NCBI RefSeq assembly: GCF_008933155.1
Contig: NZ_WBVP01000001.1
Span: forward strand, 1 to 64,000
Origin: Aliivibrio finisterrensis
GTDB lineage: Bacteria > Pseudomonadota > Gammaproteobacteria > Enterobacterales > Vibrionaceae
Reading direction: 5' to 3'
DNA length: 64,000 nt
Positions 29,169-38,952 of the stretch are shown piece after piece. Every line of letters begins with the position of its first letter. Position 1 is the stretch's first letter. Both the position numbers and the translations under genes were made by a program. The notes beneath the pieces were generated by a model, which worked only from the letters and a program-made list of their open reading frames with translations, was not told the DNA's origin and did no database searches.

Positions 29169-30206
29169 ATGTTGTTAAAATACCTCTCTTATTCAAAATT
29201 ACTGTGGTTAAGTGGTTTTTCTCTGCTCATTATCGCAGTAAGCTCCATTGCGACAGGACCAATGAACATTACGCTAAGTGATAGTTTTCATAGCCTTATG
29301 CCTTGGTCAACCGCTGAAATTCCAGCACACATCAATTTGATCATTCATCAAGTTCGCCTACCAAGAACTATCCTTTGTATGCTTGTTGGTGCCATATTGG
29401 CTATTTCTGGGGTTGTCATGCAGGGATTATTTCGCAATCCTCTTGCTGAACCAGGGATCATTGGTGTATCTGCGGGGGCCGCACTTGGTGCAGCAATGGC
29501 AATCGTATTATTTTCATCCGTTGCTCAGCAGTTTCCTATTTTTATGAATTTTGCCGCTGTACCTATTTTTGCTTTTCTTGGTGGCGCAATAACCACGCTC
29601 ATTGTCTATCGATTAGGAACCAGTAAATTTGGTACCTCAATTACCGTTATGCTACTCGCTGGTGTTGCCATTAGCGCATTATCTGGTGCTGGAATTGGCT
29701 ATTTGAATTTCATTGCTGATGATCAAATGCTGCGTGACCTCTCGTTATGGTCTATGGGATCATTAGCCGGAGCAAAGTGGAATGACCTACTGCTTGCAAG
29801 TATTGGTCTTATTACCTTGCTTGTTTTATTTATGAAAAATGCGTCAGGACTTAACGCCCTACTTCTTGGTGAAGCGGAGGCAAAACATTTAGGCATTAAT
29901 GTTCAATCATTAAAGAAACGTATGATCATTTTAAGTGCTGTCGGCGTTGGTATTACCGTTAGCTTATCTGGAATGATTGGGTTTATTGGATTAATCATCC
30001 CTCACCTTGGTCGTATGCTATCTGGACCAAACCATAAAACCTTATTACCACTTTCAGCATTACTTGGTGGTCTTTTATTAACTGCAGCAGATATGTTTGC
30101 CCGAGTTGCCGTTAGCCCTGCTGAACTGCCTGTTGGTATCGTGACGGCCATTATTGGTGCGCCTTTCTTTTTGTATTTACTCTTTACCCAACGAGGTAAA
30201 ATTTAA
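29169..30206 (+). CDS. hutC: Haem ABC transporter permease HutC
   Basis: Inner-membrane permease of the FecCD/BtuC family, expected to work as a dimer. About ten membrane helices are visible, with the family motif VVMQGLFRNPLAEPGIIGVS and the ATPase-contact region SGMIGFIGLIIPHLGRM. I prefer the ATG at 29169 (345 residues), with AAGTGA upstream; a GTG at 29160 directly at the hutB stop is the alternative. Its last base overlaps hutD. Confidence 0.93.
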   Translation: MLLKYLSYSKLLWLSGFSLLIIAVSSIATGPMNITLSDSFHSLMPWSTAEIPAHINLIIHQVRLPRTILCMLVGAILAISGVVMQGLFRNPLAEPGIIGVSAGAALGAAMAIVLFSSVAQQFPIFMNFAAVPIFAFLGGAITTLIVYRLGTSKFGTSITVMLLAGVAISALSGAGIGYLNFIADDQMLRDLSLWSMGSLAGAKWNDLLLASIGLITLLVLFMKNASGLNALLLGEAEAKHLGINVQSLKKRMIILSAVGVGITVSLSGMIGFIGLIIPHLGRMLSGPNHKTLLPLSALLGGLLLTAADMFARVAVSPAELPVGIVTAIIGAPFFLYLLFTQRGKI

Positions 30207-30985
30207 TGAGCCTTTCTTCATTAGCTATCTCAGCCAACAACATTTCTTATCGCATTGGATCTAAAATAATTTTAGATGACATTAACTTAGATCTTCGTTG
30301 TGGTGAAGTCACAACACTACTTGGGCCAAATGGTGCCGGAAAAAGTACATTACTGAAATTGTTATGTGATGAAATTACCTCTTTTAATGACATTCGTTAT
30401 TTCGGAAAAACAAAAGGTCAATGGGATAGTAATGAACTAGCAAAACGACTTGGGGTTCTTCCACAGCACAGCACCCTATCCTTTGCTTTTAATGTAAGTG
30501 AAGTGGTTGAACTTGGAGGATTGCCATTAGCGCTATCCAATCAAGCATTACGAAAAATCACATCGAGCATGATGCAAAAAACAGGAATTGAACACTTAGC
30601 TGAAAGATCCTATCCCTCTTTATCTGGTGGTGAAAAACAACGTGTTCATTTAGCGCGAGTGCTAACCCAAGTGAGCCAACATCAACAGAAGATCGTGATG
30701 CTAGATGAACCAACATCAGCGTTAGATCTTTCACACCAACACAATACGTTAAGATTAGCGAAGGACTTAGCAAATGAAGGCGCTGCGGTTATTGTGGTAC
30801 TACATGATTTGAATTTAGCTGCACAATATTCAGATAGAGTCATTGTTCTTCAAGATGGGAAGCTACAAGCAGATGGCGCGCCATGGGAGGCAATAACAGC
30901 AGAAATGATAGAAGCGGTTTATGGACACAAAACCTTAGTGCAAGCTCACCCCACGTTGAATTTCCCTGTGGTGTTTGCTGCATAA
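30206..30985 (+). CDS. hutD: Haem ABC transporter ATP-binding protein HutD
   Basis: ATPase that drives HutC. Walker A is GPNGAGKST (about 39-47), the signature is LSGGEKQRV and Walker B is IVMLDEPTSALD, followed by an H-loop in VIVVLHDLN. The 259-residue length matches HmuV/HutD. It is the last gene of the tonB-to-hutD operon and is followed by a bidirectional terminator. Confidence 0.94.
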   Translation: MSLSSLAISANNISYRIGSKIILDDINLDLRCGEVTTLLGPNGAGKSTLLKLLCDEITSFNDIRYFGKTKGQWDSNELAKRLGVLPQHSTLSFAFNVSEVVELGGLPLALSNQALRKITSSMMQKTGIEHLAERSYPSLSGGEKQRVHLARVLTQVSQHQQKIVMLDEPTSALDLSHQHNTLRLAKDLANEGAAVIVVLHDLNLAAQYSDRVIVLQDGKLQADGAPWEAITAEMIEAVYGHKTLVQAHPTLNFPVVFAA

Positions 30986-31003
30986 GTTTTTGTAGTATAA
31001 AAA

Positions 31004-31025
31004 AAGGAGAGCTAGTGCTCTCCTT
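31004..31025. terminator. Bidirectional terminator between hutD and rplT
   Basis: AAGGAGAGC and GCTCTCCTT form a perfect stem around TAGT, flanked by A and T runs. It ends the haem operon and the convergent rplT transcript. Confidence 0.85.
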
Positions 31026-31057
31026 ATTTAGTCTTAAAGCCTTTGAAACTGTTCTAA

Positions 31058-31411
31058 TTAAAGAGCAGCTTTCGCCTTAGCAACAAGAGCAGCGAATGCT
31101 ACTTTGTCGAATACAGCGATGTCAGCTAGGATCTTACGATCGATTTCAATAGATGCTTTCTTAAGACCGTTAATGAAACGGCTGTAAGACATCTCGTTTT
31201 GACGAGCTGCAGCATTGATACGAGCGATCCAAAGTTGACGGAAAACACGCTTTTTGTTACGACGGTCACGGTAAGCATATTGACCTGCTTTAGTAACTGC
31301 CTGGAAAGCTACACGGTAAACACGTGAACGTGCTCCGTAGTAACCTTTAGCTTGTTTTAGAACTTTCTTATGACGTGCACGAGCTTGTACACCACGTTTT
31401 ACGCGAGGCAT
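31058..31411 (-). CDS. rplT: 50S ribosomal protein L20
   Basis: Large-subunit protein that binds 23S rRNA early in assembly and represses its own operon in E. coli. The 117-residue sequence, beginning [20 protein letters not shown], matches along its whole length. It is the last gene of thrS-infC-rpmI-rplT, 39 bases after rpmI. In E. coli pheST follows here; in this genome an 8.4-kb haem locus intervenes. Confidence 0.98.
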   Translation of the reverse strand: MPRVKRGVQARARHKKVLKQAKGYYGARSRVYRVAFQAVTKAGQYAYRDRRNKKRVFRQLWIARINAAARQNEMSYSRFINGLKKASIEIDRKILADIAVFDKVAFAALVAKAKAAL

Positions 31412-31450
31412 TGTGTCTCTCCTAAACTAAAATTAAATAAATACTAAAAA

Positions 31451-31645
31451 TTATGCGTATGGAAGCATACGTGCAACTGCTGCTACTTCACATTTTGGAA
31501 GTAGAGAGTTTGGACGAAGCTGACGCTTGTTTTTAGTAGTACGTTTAGTCAGGATGTGACGTTTCGTAGCGTGCTTAAATTTGATACCACCAGCAGTTTT
31601 CTTAAAACGCTTAGAAGCACCTTTGTTTGATTTCATCTTAGGCAT
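31451..31645 (-). CDS. rpmI: 50S ribosomal protein L35
   Basis: A small basic ribosomal protein of 64 residues, beginning [20 protein letters not shown] and containing [16 protein letters not shown], typical of L35. It lies 107 bases after infC; this gap is where an L20-responsive leader could be, but I could not fold one by eye. rplT follows 39 bases on. Confidence 0.98.
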   Translation of the reverse strand: MPKMKSNKGASKRFKKTAGGIKFKHATKRHILTKRTTKNKRQLRPNSLLPKCEVAAVARMLPYA

Positions 31646-31752
31646 GATGAATATAACTCCGCATTGTTGCGTGATTAAACATATAGTAATTAGGCGAATA
31701 AAACAGGATAACTGCGAGCAGCTACCCCACTTTACTACTTGAATGCACTAAA

Positions 31753-32304
31753 TTACTTCTTCTTAGGGGCCAACACCATAATCATCTGGCGACCTTCAAT
31801 TCTCGATGGGAAAGATTCAACTAGAGCAAACTCTTCAGTATCCGCTTTCAAACGATTAAGAACGTCAACACCGATGTTTTGGTGAGCCATTTCGCGGCCA
31901 CGGAAGCGAATTGTTACCTTCACTTTGTTGCCGTCTTCAAGGAAACCAGTCAGGTTGCGTAGTTTTACCTGATAGTCTCCAATATCAGTTCCAGGTCTAA
32001 ATTTAATTTCTTTAGTCTGAACCTGTTTTTGTTTTTTCTTCTGTTCTTTAGCAGCCTTAGCCTTTTCGAAGAGGAATTTGCCATAGTCCATCACACGACA
32101 AACTGGTGGCTCGGCATTCGGGCTGATTTCAACTAGATCGACACCTGCTTCAAGTGCAACGTCTAACGCTTCATTTAGTGAAACGACACCAACTGATTCG
32201 CCATCTAGACCTGTAAGGCGCACTTCTTTAACGCCAGTAATTTCACCGTTTAGACGATGAGCATTTTGTTTAGCCGGCTGTTGGGCTCTTTTTCCGCCTT
32301 TAAT
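31753..32304 (-). CDS. infC: Translation initiation factor IF-3, starting at AUU
   Basis: Binds the 30S subunit and checks initiator tRNA pairing. The ATG-initiated frame lacks the conserved N-terminus. Reading upstream to ATT at 32304 gives (M)[22 protein letters not shown], the normal IF-3 start, for 183 residues. An AUU start is known in E. coli infC, where it makes IF-3 limit its own synthesis. GGAGG lies just before it, inside the end of thrS, whose stop codon is only three bases away. Both IF-3 domains are present, ending in [17 protein letters not shown]. Confidence 0.95.
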   Translation of the reverse strand: MKGGKRAQQPAKQNAHRLNGEITGVKEVRLTGLDGESVGVVSLNEALDVALEAGVDLVEISPNAEPPVCRVMDYGKFLFEKAKAAKEQKKKQKQVQTKEIKFRPGTDIGDYQVKLRNLTGFLEDGNKVKVTIRFRGREMAHQNIGVDVLNRLKADTEEFALVESFPSRIEGRQMIMVLAPKKK

Positions 32305-32307
32305 ACC

Positions 32308-34236
32308 TTATTCCTCCACAGTATTGAGCGTTCGGGCACTAACTTCTTGCTGCAGGAATGCAACAAAATCATCAATTTTAAATTTACCCAAATCTTTACC
32401 TTTACGAGTACGTACTGCAATTTCGCCAGCTTCCATTTCTTGGTCACCACAAACAAGCATGTACGGAACACGTTTCAAAGTATGTTCCCTGATTTTAAAG
32501 CCAATCTTCTCATTTCTCAAGTCCGCTTTGGCTCTAAATCCATTTTTTTGCAGTTTTTTTGCAATTTCTTGTACATAATCAGCTTGTTTGTCTGTAATGC
32601 CCATTACAATTGCTTGTTCTGGAGCCAACCATGTTGGGAAAAAGCCTGCGTAATCTTCAATTAAGATACCAATGAATCGCTCAAGAGAACCTAAAATCGC
32701 GCGGTGAATCATCACTGGTGTGTGACGTTCGTTATCTTCACCTACGTAAGTTGCCCCTAAACGCTCTGGTAATGCAAAATCGAGTTGTACTGTACCACAT
32801 TGCCACGCACGGTCCAGACAATCATGCAAAGTAAATTCAATTTTCGGTCCGTAGAATGCACCTTCACCCTCTTGAATCTCATAAGCGATTTCCATAGACT
32901 CTAGAGCAAGGATTAAATCGGCTTCTGCTTTGTCCCACATTTCATCAGAACCCACACGTTGTTCAGGACGTGTAGATAACTTAACTACGATGTTTTCAAA
33001 ACCGAACGTTGTATATGTATCATAAACCATCTCAATACATGATTTCACTTCATCTTGTACTTGTGCTTCTGTACAGAAGATATGTGCATCATCTTGAGTA
33101 AAGCCACGAACACGCATGATGCCGTGTAAAGCACCTGATGGTTCGTTACGGTGACATGAACCGAACTCAGCCATACGTAATGGCAGATCACGGTATGATT
33201 TCAGACCTTGGTTAAAGATTTGAACGTGACCAGGACAGTTCATAGGCTTGATAGCGTATTCACGGTTCTCAGAGCTTGTTGTGAACATCGCCTCAGCGTA
33301 TTTATCCCAGTGACCAGAACGCTCCCAAAGTACACGGTCCATCATTAATGGGCCTTTAACTTCTTGGTAATCGTATTCTGTTAGTTTTTCACGTACGAAT
33401 ACTTCTAGCTCACGGAAGATGGTCCAACCGTTGTGGTGCCAGAAAACCATACCTGGAGCTTCTTGTTGCATATGGAACAGATCAAGATGTTTACCAATCT
33501 TACGGTGGTCACGCTTTGCTGCTTCTTCTAGGCGGATAAGATGTGCTTTAAGCAGTTTCTTATCTTGGAATGCAGTGCCATAGATACGTTGAAGCATTTT
33601 GTTGTCGCTATTACCACGCCAGTATGCACCAGCTACACTCAGAATCTTAAAGTTCTGGCAGAAACTCATGTTTGGTACGTGAGGACCACGACACATGTCG
33701 ATGTATTCTTCATGATGGTATAAACCTGGACGATCGTCTTTAGATACGTTTTCGTCAAGGATTTCAATTTTGTACGTTTCGCCACGAGCATCGAATGCAT
33801 CGCGCGCTTCTTGCCAGCTTACGTTCTTCTTGATTACTTGGTACTTGGTTTTAGCAAGGTCTTTCATACGCTTTTCAATCTTATCAAGATCTTCTTGCGT
33901 TAAAGAATGCTCCATATCGATATCGTAGTAGAAACCGTTATCAATAGTTGGGCCAATCGCCATTTTAGCTTCAGGGAAAAGCTGCTTAACTGCGTGACCT
34001 AAAAGGTGCGCACAAGAGTGACGAATGATTTCTAAACCGTCTTCATCTTTTGCTGTGATGATTTCAAGTTGTGCGTCATTTTCAATTAAATCACACGCAT
34101 CAACACGAACGCCATCAACACGACCAGCGATGCAAGCTTTCGCAAGACCTGGACCGATGTCAGCAGCAACATCCATAGTAGAAACAGCATTATCGAATTG
34201 ACGTTGAGAACCGTCTGGAAGAGTAATTACAGGCAT
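32308..34236 (-). CDS. thrS: Threonine--tRNA ligase
   Basis: Class II synthetase charging tRNA-Thr. The 642-residue protein has a TGS domain (1-61), the editing domain with [16 protein letters not shown], the catalytic core with [10 protein letters not shown] (zinc and active site) and [19 protein letters not shown], and a C-terminal anticodon-binding domain. AAGGAT precedes the ATG. It heads the thrS-infC-rpmI-rplT unit and is separated from infC by three bases. Confidence 0.98.
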   Translation of the reverse strand: MPVITLPDGSQRQFDNAVSTMDVAADIGPGLAKACIAGRVDGVRVDACDLIENDAQLEIITAKDEDGLEIIRHSCAHLLGHAVKQLFPEAKMAIGPTIDNGFYYDIDMEHSLTQEDLDKIEKRMKDLAKTKYQVIKKNVSWQEARDAFDARGETYKIEILDENVSKDDRPGLYHHEEYIDMCRGPHVPNMSFCQNFKILSVAGAYWRGNSDNKMLQRIYGTAFQDKKLLKAHLIRLEEAAKRDHRKIGKHLDLFHMQQEAPGMVFWHHNGWTIFRELEVFVREKLTEYDYQEVKGPLMMDRVLWERSGHWDKYAEAMFTTSSENREYAIKPMNCPGHVQIFNQGLKSYRDLPLRMAEFGSCHRNEPSGALHGIMRVRGFTQDDAHIFCTEAQVQDEVKSCIEMVYDTYTTFGFENIVVKLSTRPEQRVGSDEMWDKAEADLILALESMEIAYEIQEGEGAFYGPKIEFTLHDCLDRAWQCGTVQLDFALPERLGATYVGEDNERHTPVMIHRAILGSLERFIGILIEDYAGFFPTWLAPEQAIVMGITDKQADYVQEIAKKLQKNGFRAKADLRNEKIGFKIREHTLKRVPYMLVCGDQEMEAGEIAVRTRKGKDLGKFKIDDFVAFLQQEVSARTLNTVEE

Positions 34237-34253
34237 GTTTTATCCTTTACAGT

Positions 34254-34275
34254 GGTGTTGCACACGAAGCAACAC
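34254..34275 (-). promoter_or_regulatory. Leader hairpin upstream of thrS
   Basis: GTGTTGC and GCAACAC pair around a seven-base loop, about 20 bases before the thrS start. E. coli thrS is autoregulated by a leader RNA that mimics tRNA-Thr; whether this hairpin plays that part is an inference. Confidence 0.4.
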
Positions 34276-34393
34276 ATGCTAAAAATTAATAAGTCTAAAT
34301 AATAGATTGTCTAAGATGTAAGGATCAATCAACCACACAAAGGTCGGGAACACTTACAAGTCGGTCATTGTACGACTCTTAATTAGCTAATGC

Positions 34394-34435
34394 AAAAAAG
34401 AATCGAGATCACAAAAATGATGTCGATTCTTTTTA
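34394..34435 (-). terminator. Terminator of the spo0M gene
   Basis: AAAAAGAATCGA and TCGATTCTTTTT form a perfect stem with A and T runs on either side, 24 bases past the stop codon. Confidence 0.85.
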
Positions 34436-34458
34436 AAGTGATAAGTAATGTTCCTTAT

Positions 34459-35205
34459 CTAAATACGTAAAATTTTCTGTACTGCGTTATGTATCTCTGC
34501 GCTTGAAGCATTTGTATTTAGTGAAAAAGAGACATATTGGTCGCCACGATTAAAACCCATCGACCGATCGACTTCAGCTAAACAATGAAGTACTTGCCCA
34601 TCGAGAATAAACGACAGCTCTATCTCTTTTTTATTCATGAATCCATTACTTCTAAATTCAATCTCTTGGTAACCACCAGAGTGCGATTTAAAGTGACCAC
34701 CATTAAGATAGCCCTGCTCTACATCCGCTTTCACCATACTAAAGCCGGCCTGCTCTATTTGACTAATAATGGCAGCGGCAACAGGCATTGGTTTTACAAT
34801 CAGTAAATCACGGTCGGTTGGATCAATCGCAAAATCAATATCTAGAACAGTTTCAACCCAAACATCACAATGGTTATCACGAACATTTAATGCTGTAATT
34901 GGTGTCTCATCTGGCAATTTAATCGTAAATTGCATTTCCTTTTTCTCATTGGCTTGAATAGTAAATGGATTCACCGCCTGAGTATGGAATAAGGTTAACG
35001 TTTGATAACTGGTTCCGCTGTCACTTTCAACTTTCACTTCCGTATTAAGTTTTAGATGAATAGCATCAATCTGCTGTTCAATATCCCCACCTTGGATGTG
35101 AACCGTACCAATTAGTGTATCACCTTGAAATAATTCTGGGTTTTCTAAAATGGTATCTACTTTTGCAGCCCCTATACCTAATGACGCCTTTAGCTTTTTA
35201 AACAT
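34459..35205 (-). CDS. SpoOM-family arrestin-like protein
   Basis: A 248-residue protein of the Spo0M family, named from a Bacillus sporulation-control protein but widespread in non-sporulating bacteria, with an arrestin-like fold. Typical features are the start MFKKLKASLGIGAAKVDT, GDTLIGTVHIQGGDIEQQIDAI and a C-terminal half of beta strands. Its role in Vibrionaceae is not established. AAAGGATG provides the ribosome-binding site. It lies downstream of an M50 protease gene with a gap of 84 bases. Confidence 0.88.
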   Translation of the reverse strand: MFKKLKASLGIGAAKVDTILENPELFQGDTLIGTVHIQGGDIEQQIDAIHLKLNTEVKVESDSGTSYQTLTLFHTQAVNPFTIQANEKKEMQFTIKLPDETPITALNVRDNHCDVWVETVLDIDFAIDPTDRDLLIVKPMPVAAAIISQIEQAGFSMVKADVEQGYLNGGHFKSHSGGYQEIEFRSNGFMNKKEIELSFILDGQVLHCLAEVDRSMGFNRGDQYVSFSLNTNASSAEIHNAVQKILRI

Positions 35206-35289
35206 CCTTTCGTCCTTTTTCTATGTTTATTCTTATTTTACTTCATCTATATATATGGCTTATATAGAGTCTTAGAATGGTATTAAAGA

Positions 35290-36372
35290 TTAAGTTCCTA
35301 AAATCTGCATTGGTAATTGTAACAAGGCATCACCACTGCTATCAAAGTACCAAATAATTCCTATAAGTGAACTAACTAAACCTACATACCATGCCGCTGA
35401 TACCAATTGGCCATACTTGTCGAGTGGCAGTAAATGGCTATGATGACGAGCACGCCACTCAAATACGATTTCAAGACTTCCCATAATAAGTAAGAAACCA
35501 AAAAGTGCGAGACCTAATTGGTAACTTAATAGAACACCACCTACTGCAGCTAATGCGCATAATGTAATACCTAACTTACTGTTCATTGAGAAACTGATAC
35601 TTTTAAGTACATGCCCCCCATCTAACGGCAATATTGGCAATAAATTAAATAGATTCAAAAAGGCGTTAAATACAGCAAGACCAGCAAAGAACATCTCGCC
35701 GGTTATCAAATAAACTACCATCAATATTAAGGAGAGAATCAAACCAAAGAATGGCCCCATAATTGAGATAACAACATCTTGCCAACGTGTATTTATTTTC
35801 TCATCACTGAGTGCTAAACCACCAAGGAACGGGATTAAGTAGATACCTTTAGTTTTCATGCCAAAGTATTTCATTGCGCGAATATGGCCGTATTCATGAA
35901 AAACAAGGCAAGCAATAAGTGATAATGCAAACTCAATAGAAAAAAGCCATGAGTACGCGGCAATACTGGCGGAAGCTAAAGCCACTTTAATTAACTTTGC
36001 ACTTTTTAACGCTTTCATCCCTAACGAAACAAGCCCTATCAAGCTGAATTTTCTTTCCGCTTTAATTGGCGTATGCGGTATTTGCTGCTCAATATCTTTT
36101 GTATTACGAGAGCCTTCTGCAATTAACTGACCATCAACCATTGCACTATATTCAATAAGAAAAGGCTGCCATGTCACTTTAGCTTCTAAGCGGCAAGTTA
36201 ATATACTTTCGCCTTGATTGAGCTGAAATTCATGCACGTAATGATCTTGATGATCAGCAGACGCCGCTTGTTGTGCAACTAAAGTATTGCTCCAAAATAC
36301 TTGCTGCCAACCCGCCATAGAACCTTCTAAGCGCAATGGTTGGCCTAAAAAATCGATAGATAATAATTCCAT
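35290..36372 (-). CDS. Membrane zinc metalloprotease, M50 (site-2 protease) family
   Basis: A polytopic inner-membrane protease candidate. The zinc motif HEYGH is at residues 159-163 and the second motif LDGGH near 250, each in a hydrophobic segment, as in site-2 proteases. An N-terminal soluble region (about 1-120) is predicted to be beta-rich and has no PDZ domain that I can see. The last third holds two further membrane helices. The substrate is unknown. The gene is 17 bases downstream of yqfB, so the two may be co-transcribed. Confidence 0.88.
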   Translation of the reverse strand: MELLSIDFLGQPLRLEGSMAGWQQVFWSNTLVAQQAASADHQDHYVHEFQLNQGESILTCRLEAKVTWQPFLIEYSAMVDGQLIAEGSRNTKDIEQQIPHTPIKAERKFSLIGLVSLGMKALKSAKLIKVALASASIAAYSWLFSIEFALSLIACLVFHEYGHIRAMKYFGMKTKGIYLIPFLGGLALSDEKINTRWQDVVISIMGPFFGLILSLILMVVYLITGEMFFAGLAVFNAFLNLFNLLPILPLDGGHVLKSISFSMNSKLGITLCALAAVGGVLLSYQLGLALFGFLLIMGSLEIVFEWRARHHSHLLPLDKYGQLVSAAWYVGLVSSLIGIIWYFDSSGDALLQLPMQILGT

Positions 36373-36389
36373 TACTTACCTTTACTTTC

Positions 36390-36707
36390 TTATACTAAAT
36401 GGTATGAAATAACGTACAGTTGACCTTTATTTGGATAGATCTCTTCAATAATATTTTTAAGTTCTTCTAGCGTCATGTTTTCTTGCTCAGCATGGTACTG
36501 GTTAAGATCATCAAAGCTAATTGGATCAACAGCATCAATCGCTAAACGACAAAAACGACGGTTGTCTTCATAAGTGCTCACTTCAACTTCTGTTCCTACA
36601 ACGTAATCTTTTTCAGATTCGTCACGGATAGTAATGACTTTTTTACTCGATAAAATATCTGATTCAAAACGCTCAAAGAATGTCATTGTTGTTGGTGCTA
36701 CTTTCAT
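36390..36707 (-). CDS. yqfB: N4-acetylcytidine amidohydrolase (YqfB, ASCH domain)
   Basis: A small ASCH-domain enzyme; E. coli YqfB hydrolyses N4-acetylcytidine to cytidine and acetate. The 105-residue sequence aligns throughout with YqfB: TMTFFERFESDILSSKKVITIRDESE and HAEQENMTLEELKNIIEEIYP. The catalytic region of the family (Lys near 23, Glu near 74) is kept. It sits between yegD and the M50 protease gene on the same strand. Confidence 0.92.
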   Translation of the reverse strand: MKVAPTTMTFFERFESDILSSKKVITIRDESEKDYVVGTEVEVSTYEDNRRFCRLAIDAVDPISFDDLNQYHAEQENMTLEELKNIIEEIYPNKGQLYVISYHLV

Positions 36708-36727
36708 TGTGTTTTCCTAATGTAATT

Positions 36728-36749
36728 CGAGCTGCGACAATGCAGCTCG
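36728..36749. repeat. Hairpin between yegD and yqfB
   Basis: CGAGCTGC and GCAGCTCG form a perfect 8-bp stem around GACAAT. No T run follows on the minus strand, so it may be a weak terminator or an RNA-processing hairpin. Confidence 0.5.
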
Positions 36750-36778
36750 AAAATTAATTATTGATATAATACTGTTAA

Positions 36779-38131
36779 TTAACCAAAGCAGTAATTTGCC
36801 CAATGTGCTAAACCAGCGGTAACCGAACCAAAGTAGTTACCGCCTACAATTTCGATGTTTGGCAACTGTTGTTGTAAGGCTGCACGTAAAATTGGAGAGC
36901 GCGCTGAACCACCTGTAACATAAATAATATCAGGCGTTTTACCCGCTTGTTGAATCGCTTCTTTTACTAACTTATTAATGTTGTCTTGTGGTTTTGCAAT
37001 CGCTTCTGCTAAGTCAGACTGATTAAGAGATAATGATAAACCTTCATCTAAGTAACTTAGATCAATCGCATGCTCTAGATGCTCTGATAACGCGATTTTC
37101 GTTTGCTCTGCATCACGCAATAACTTGTAGCTTAGTTTCTCATCATACAGCTTGATTAAGCGAGCCAATTTTTCCGGCTCTTGAGTATCGTTCATCATCT
37201 GTAAAAGATGTTTACGGTTACCAAACCCAAAGAAATCCAGTTGAGCAACAATATTATTAATTGCTATTGGGTTCCAGAACTGTGTCATTGGTAACTCAAG
37301 GCCTTTATGAGTGCGGCTTTGAGAACCTAACAGTGGCATTAATTGACGATGCGCTAAATGAATGTCTAAATCGTTACCGCCAATACGTGAACCACTATGA
37401 GATAAAATTCCTTTAGTACGATCATGATAATCACGCCATGATGGTCCCATTTGAATCATTGAGCAGTCTGTTGTACCACCACCGATATCAACAATCAGTA
37501 CCGTTTTATCTTCGGTCAGTGTTTGTTCATAATCTAGACCGGCAGCAACAGGTTCAAATTGGAACTCAATATTTTTAAAACCGACACGGATAGCTGCACG
37601 AGTTAAGATCGAGATCGCCTGTGTATTGGCATCATCACTTGCTGCACCTTGGAAGTTAACAGGACGGCCAATCACGGTCGATGTGATATCTTGTTGTAAT
37701 TCTTGCTCTGCATTATTTTTGATGTTCTTCATCATTGCAGTAACAAGATCTTCAAATAAGCTTACTTGAACATCACGTAAACCAGATACACCAAGGAAAG
37801 ACTTTGGTGATTTTACGTAATACACCTCTTCAGGATCATCAATATAAGTATTTAGAGCGGCTTGGCCAAATGTCATCGACTCAGCATCGACATCAATATC
37901 TTCTTCGCGGTTAAAAGAAATTGCAGTATGAAGTAAGCGCTCATTAATATCTGTGCTTGGTTGAACGCCCCAAATACGGAAAAGATATTCAGAAACCGCT
38001 TCTCGTGTAGGCGCACATAATGCAGAAGGAATAAACGTACTATCCCCTTCTAACTTTAATAGTTTCGCTTGATTATCTAGAATGGTCGCCACTGAGCAGT
38101 TAGCGGTTCCGTAGTCAAATCCAATAAACAT
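36779..38131 (-). CDS. yegD: Hsp70-family protein YegD
   Basis: A 450-residue ATPase-fold relative of DnaK that lacks the substrate-binding domain. Actin-like ATPase motifs are present: FIGFDYGTANCSVA at the N-terminus (phosphate 1), VLIVDIGGGTTDCSM (phosphate 2) and IIYVTGGSARSPIL (adenosine loop). The cellular role of YegD is not settled. The minus-strand genes from here to 34459 could form one unit. Confidence 0.93.
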   Translation of the reverse strand: MFIGFDYGTANCSVATILDNQAKLLKLEGDSTFIPSALCAPTREAVSEYLFRIWGVQPSTDINERLLHTAISFNREEDIDVDAESMTFGQAALNTYIDDPEEVYYVKSPKSFLGVSGLRDVQVSLFEDLVTAMMKNIKNNAEQELQQDITSTVIGRPVNFQGAASDDANTQAISILTRAAIRVGFKNIEFQFEPVAAGLDYEQTLTEDKTVLIVDIGGGTTDCSMIQMGPSWRDYHDRTKGILSHSGSRIGGNDLDIHLAHRQLMPLLGSQSRTHKGLELPMTQFWNPIAINNIVAQLDFFGFGNRKHLLQMMNDTQEPEKLARLIKLYDEKLSYKLLRDAEQTKIALSEHLEHAIDLSYLDEGLSLSLNQSDLAEAIAKPQDNINKLVKEAIQQAGKTPDIIYVTGGSARSPILRAALQQQLPNIEIVGGNYFGSVTAGLAHWANYCFG

Positions 38132-38193
38132 TGTTGTACACCTAGCTTCGATAAAAGGGAGCTGATTTTACTCGCTTGTTGCCGCTTTGCCAA

Positions 38194-38742
38194 TCAAAAT
38201 GAGAAAGATGCTGCTATTCCAACCTGATCTTGATTAATTACAGGCACAATCATTACTTGATTTGAGTCTATATACTTGTCAGTCACTAAATATTGGATCG
38301 TTGTTGCCAATACTGCTCCAGCAATAACATCTCGCCAATAGTGATGTTCGTTCTCTACTCGTGAATATCCAACTAACCCTGCGCCAATATAAGCAGGAAG
38401 ACCATACTCCCAACCATAACGAAACTGTAGATAGGATGCGCCTTGGAATGCTGATGATGAATGCCCTGATGGAAAACTAAGATTGTCTTCGCCATTCGGA
38501 CGCTCTTCTTTCACGGTATATTTTAATGCTTGTGTTGCAACTAGCGTGTATGCTGCTCCTTTAGCGAACATCCAAAACCCATCATAGTCTTCTTTATATA
38601 AAGCTATCGACCCCGCAATCACTGGGATTCCAACCGTACCAATGTCTGCGGCCATATCTCCTGATTTTTTCTCTTCTGCACAAGTAAAAGAACTCATAAA
38701 AATAAATAAACCTGCTATTCCTATTTTTACTAACGATTTCAT
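38194..38742 (-). CDS. PAP2-family phosphatase, exported
   Basis: A 182-residue acid-phosphatase-fold protein with an N-terminal signal sequence (about 1-22, after TCA). The three PAP2 motifs are complete: KYTVKEERP, FPSGHSSSAF and SRVENEHHYWRDVIAG, giving the catalytic His, Arg and Asp residues. Likely periplasmic or membrane-associated, acting on a lipid phosphate or similar substrate; the substrate cannot be inferred. Confidence 0.9.
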   Translation of the reverse strand: MKSLVKIGIAGLFIFMSSFTCAEEKKSGDMAADIGTVGIPVIAGSIALYKEDYDGFWMFAKGAAYTLVATQALKYTVKEERPNGEDNLSFPSGHSSSAFQGASYLQFRYGWEYGLPAYIGAGLVGYSRVENEHHYWRDVIAGAVLATTIQYLVTDKYIDSNQVMIVPVINQDQVGIAASFSF

Positions 38743-38952
38743 TGGTAGCCTTTATTTAAGCAATCACTGCATGTAGGTATTATTTCTGAGATTATAACGA
38801 CTAAAACGTGAAGTAATTGTCAATTTATCGCCATTTTGAAACGTTTAAATCGCTGTTTTTACGTTTATTATGACTGGATAGACCATTTAACGATGAGAGA
38901 TTGGTTATACTGAGCCTGTTATTTCATTATCTAGGTTTTTACCAAATATATT

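Noticed and set aside
31753-32223. infC beginning at the internal ATG
   Set aside because: That frame lacks the conserved IF-3 N-terminus, which is present directly upstream behind an ATT codon.
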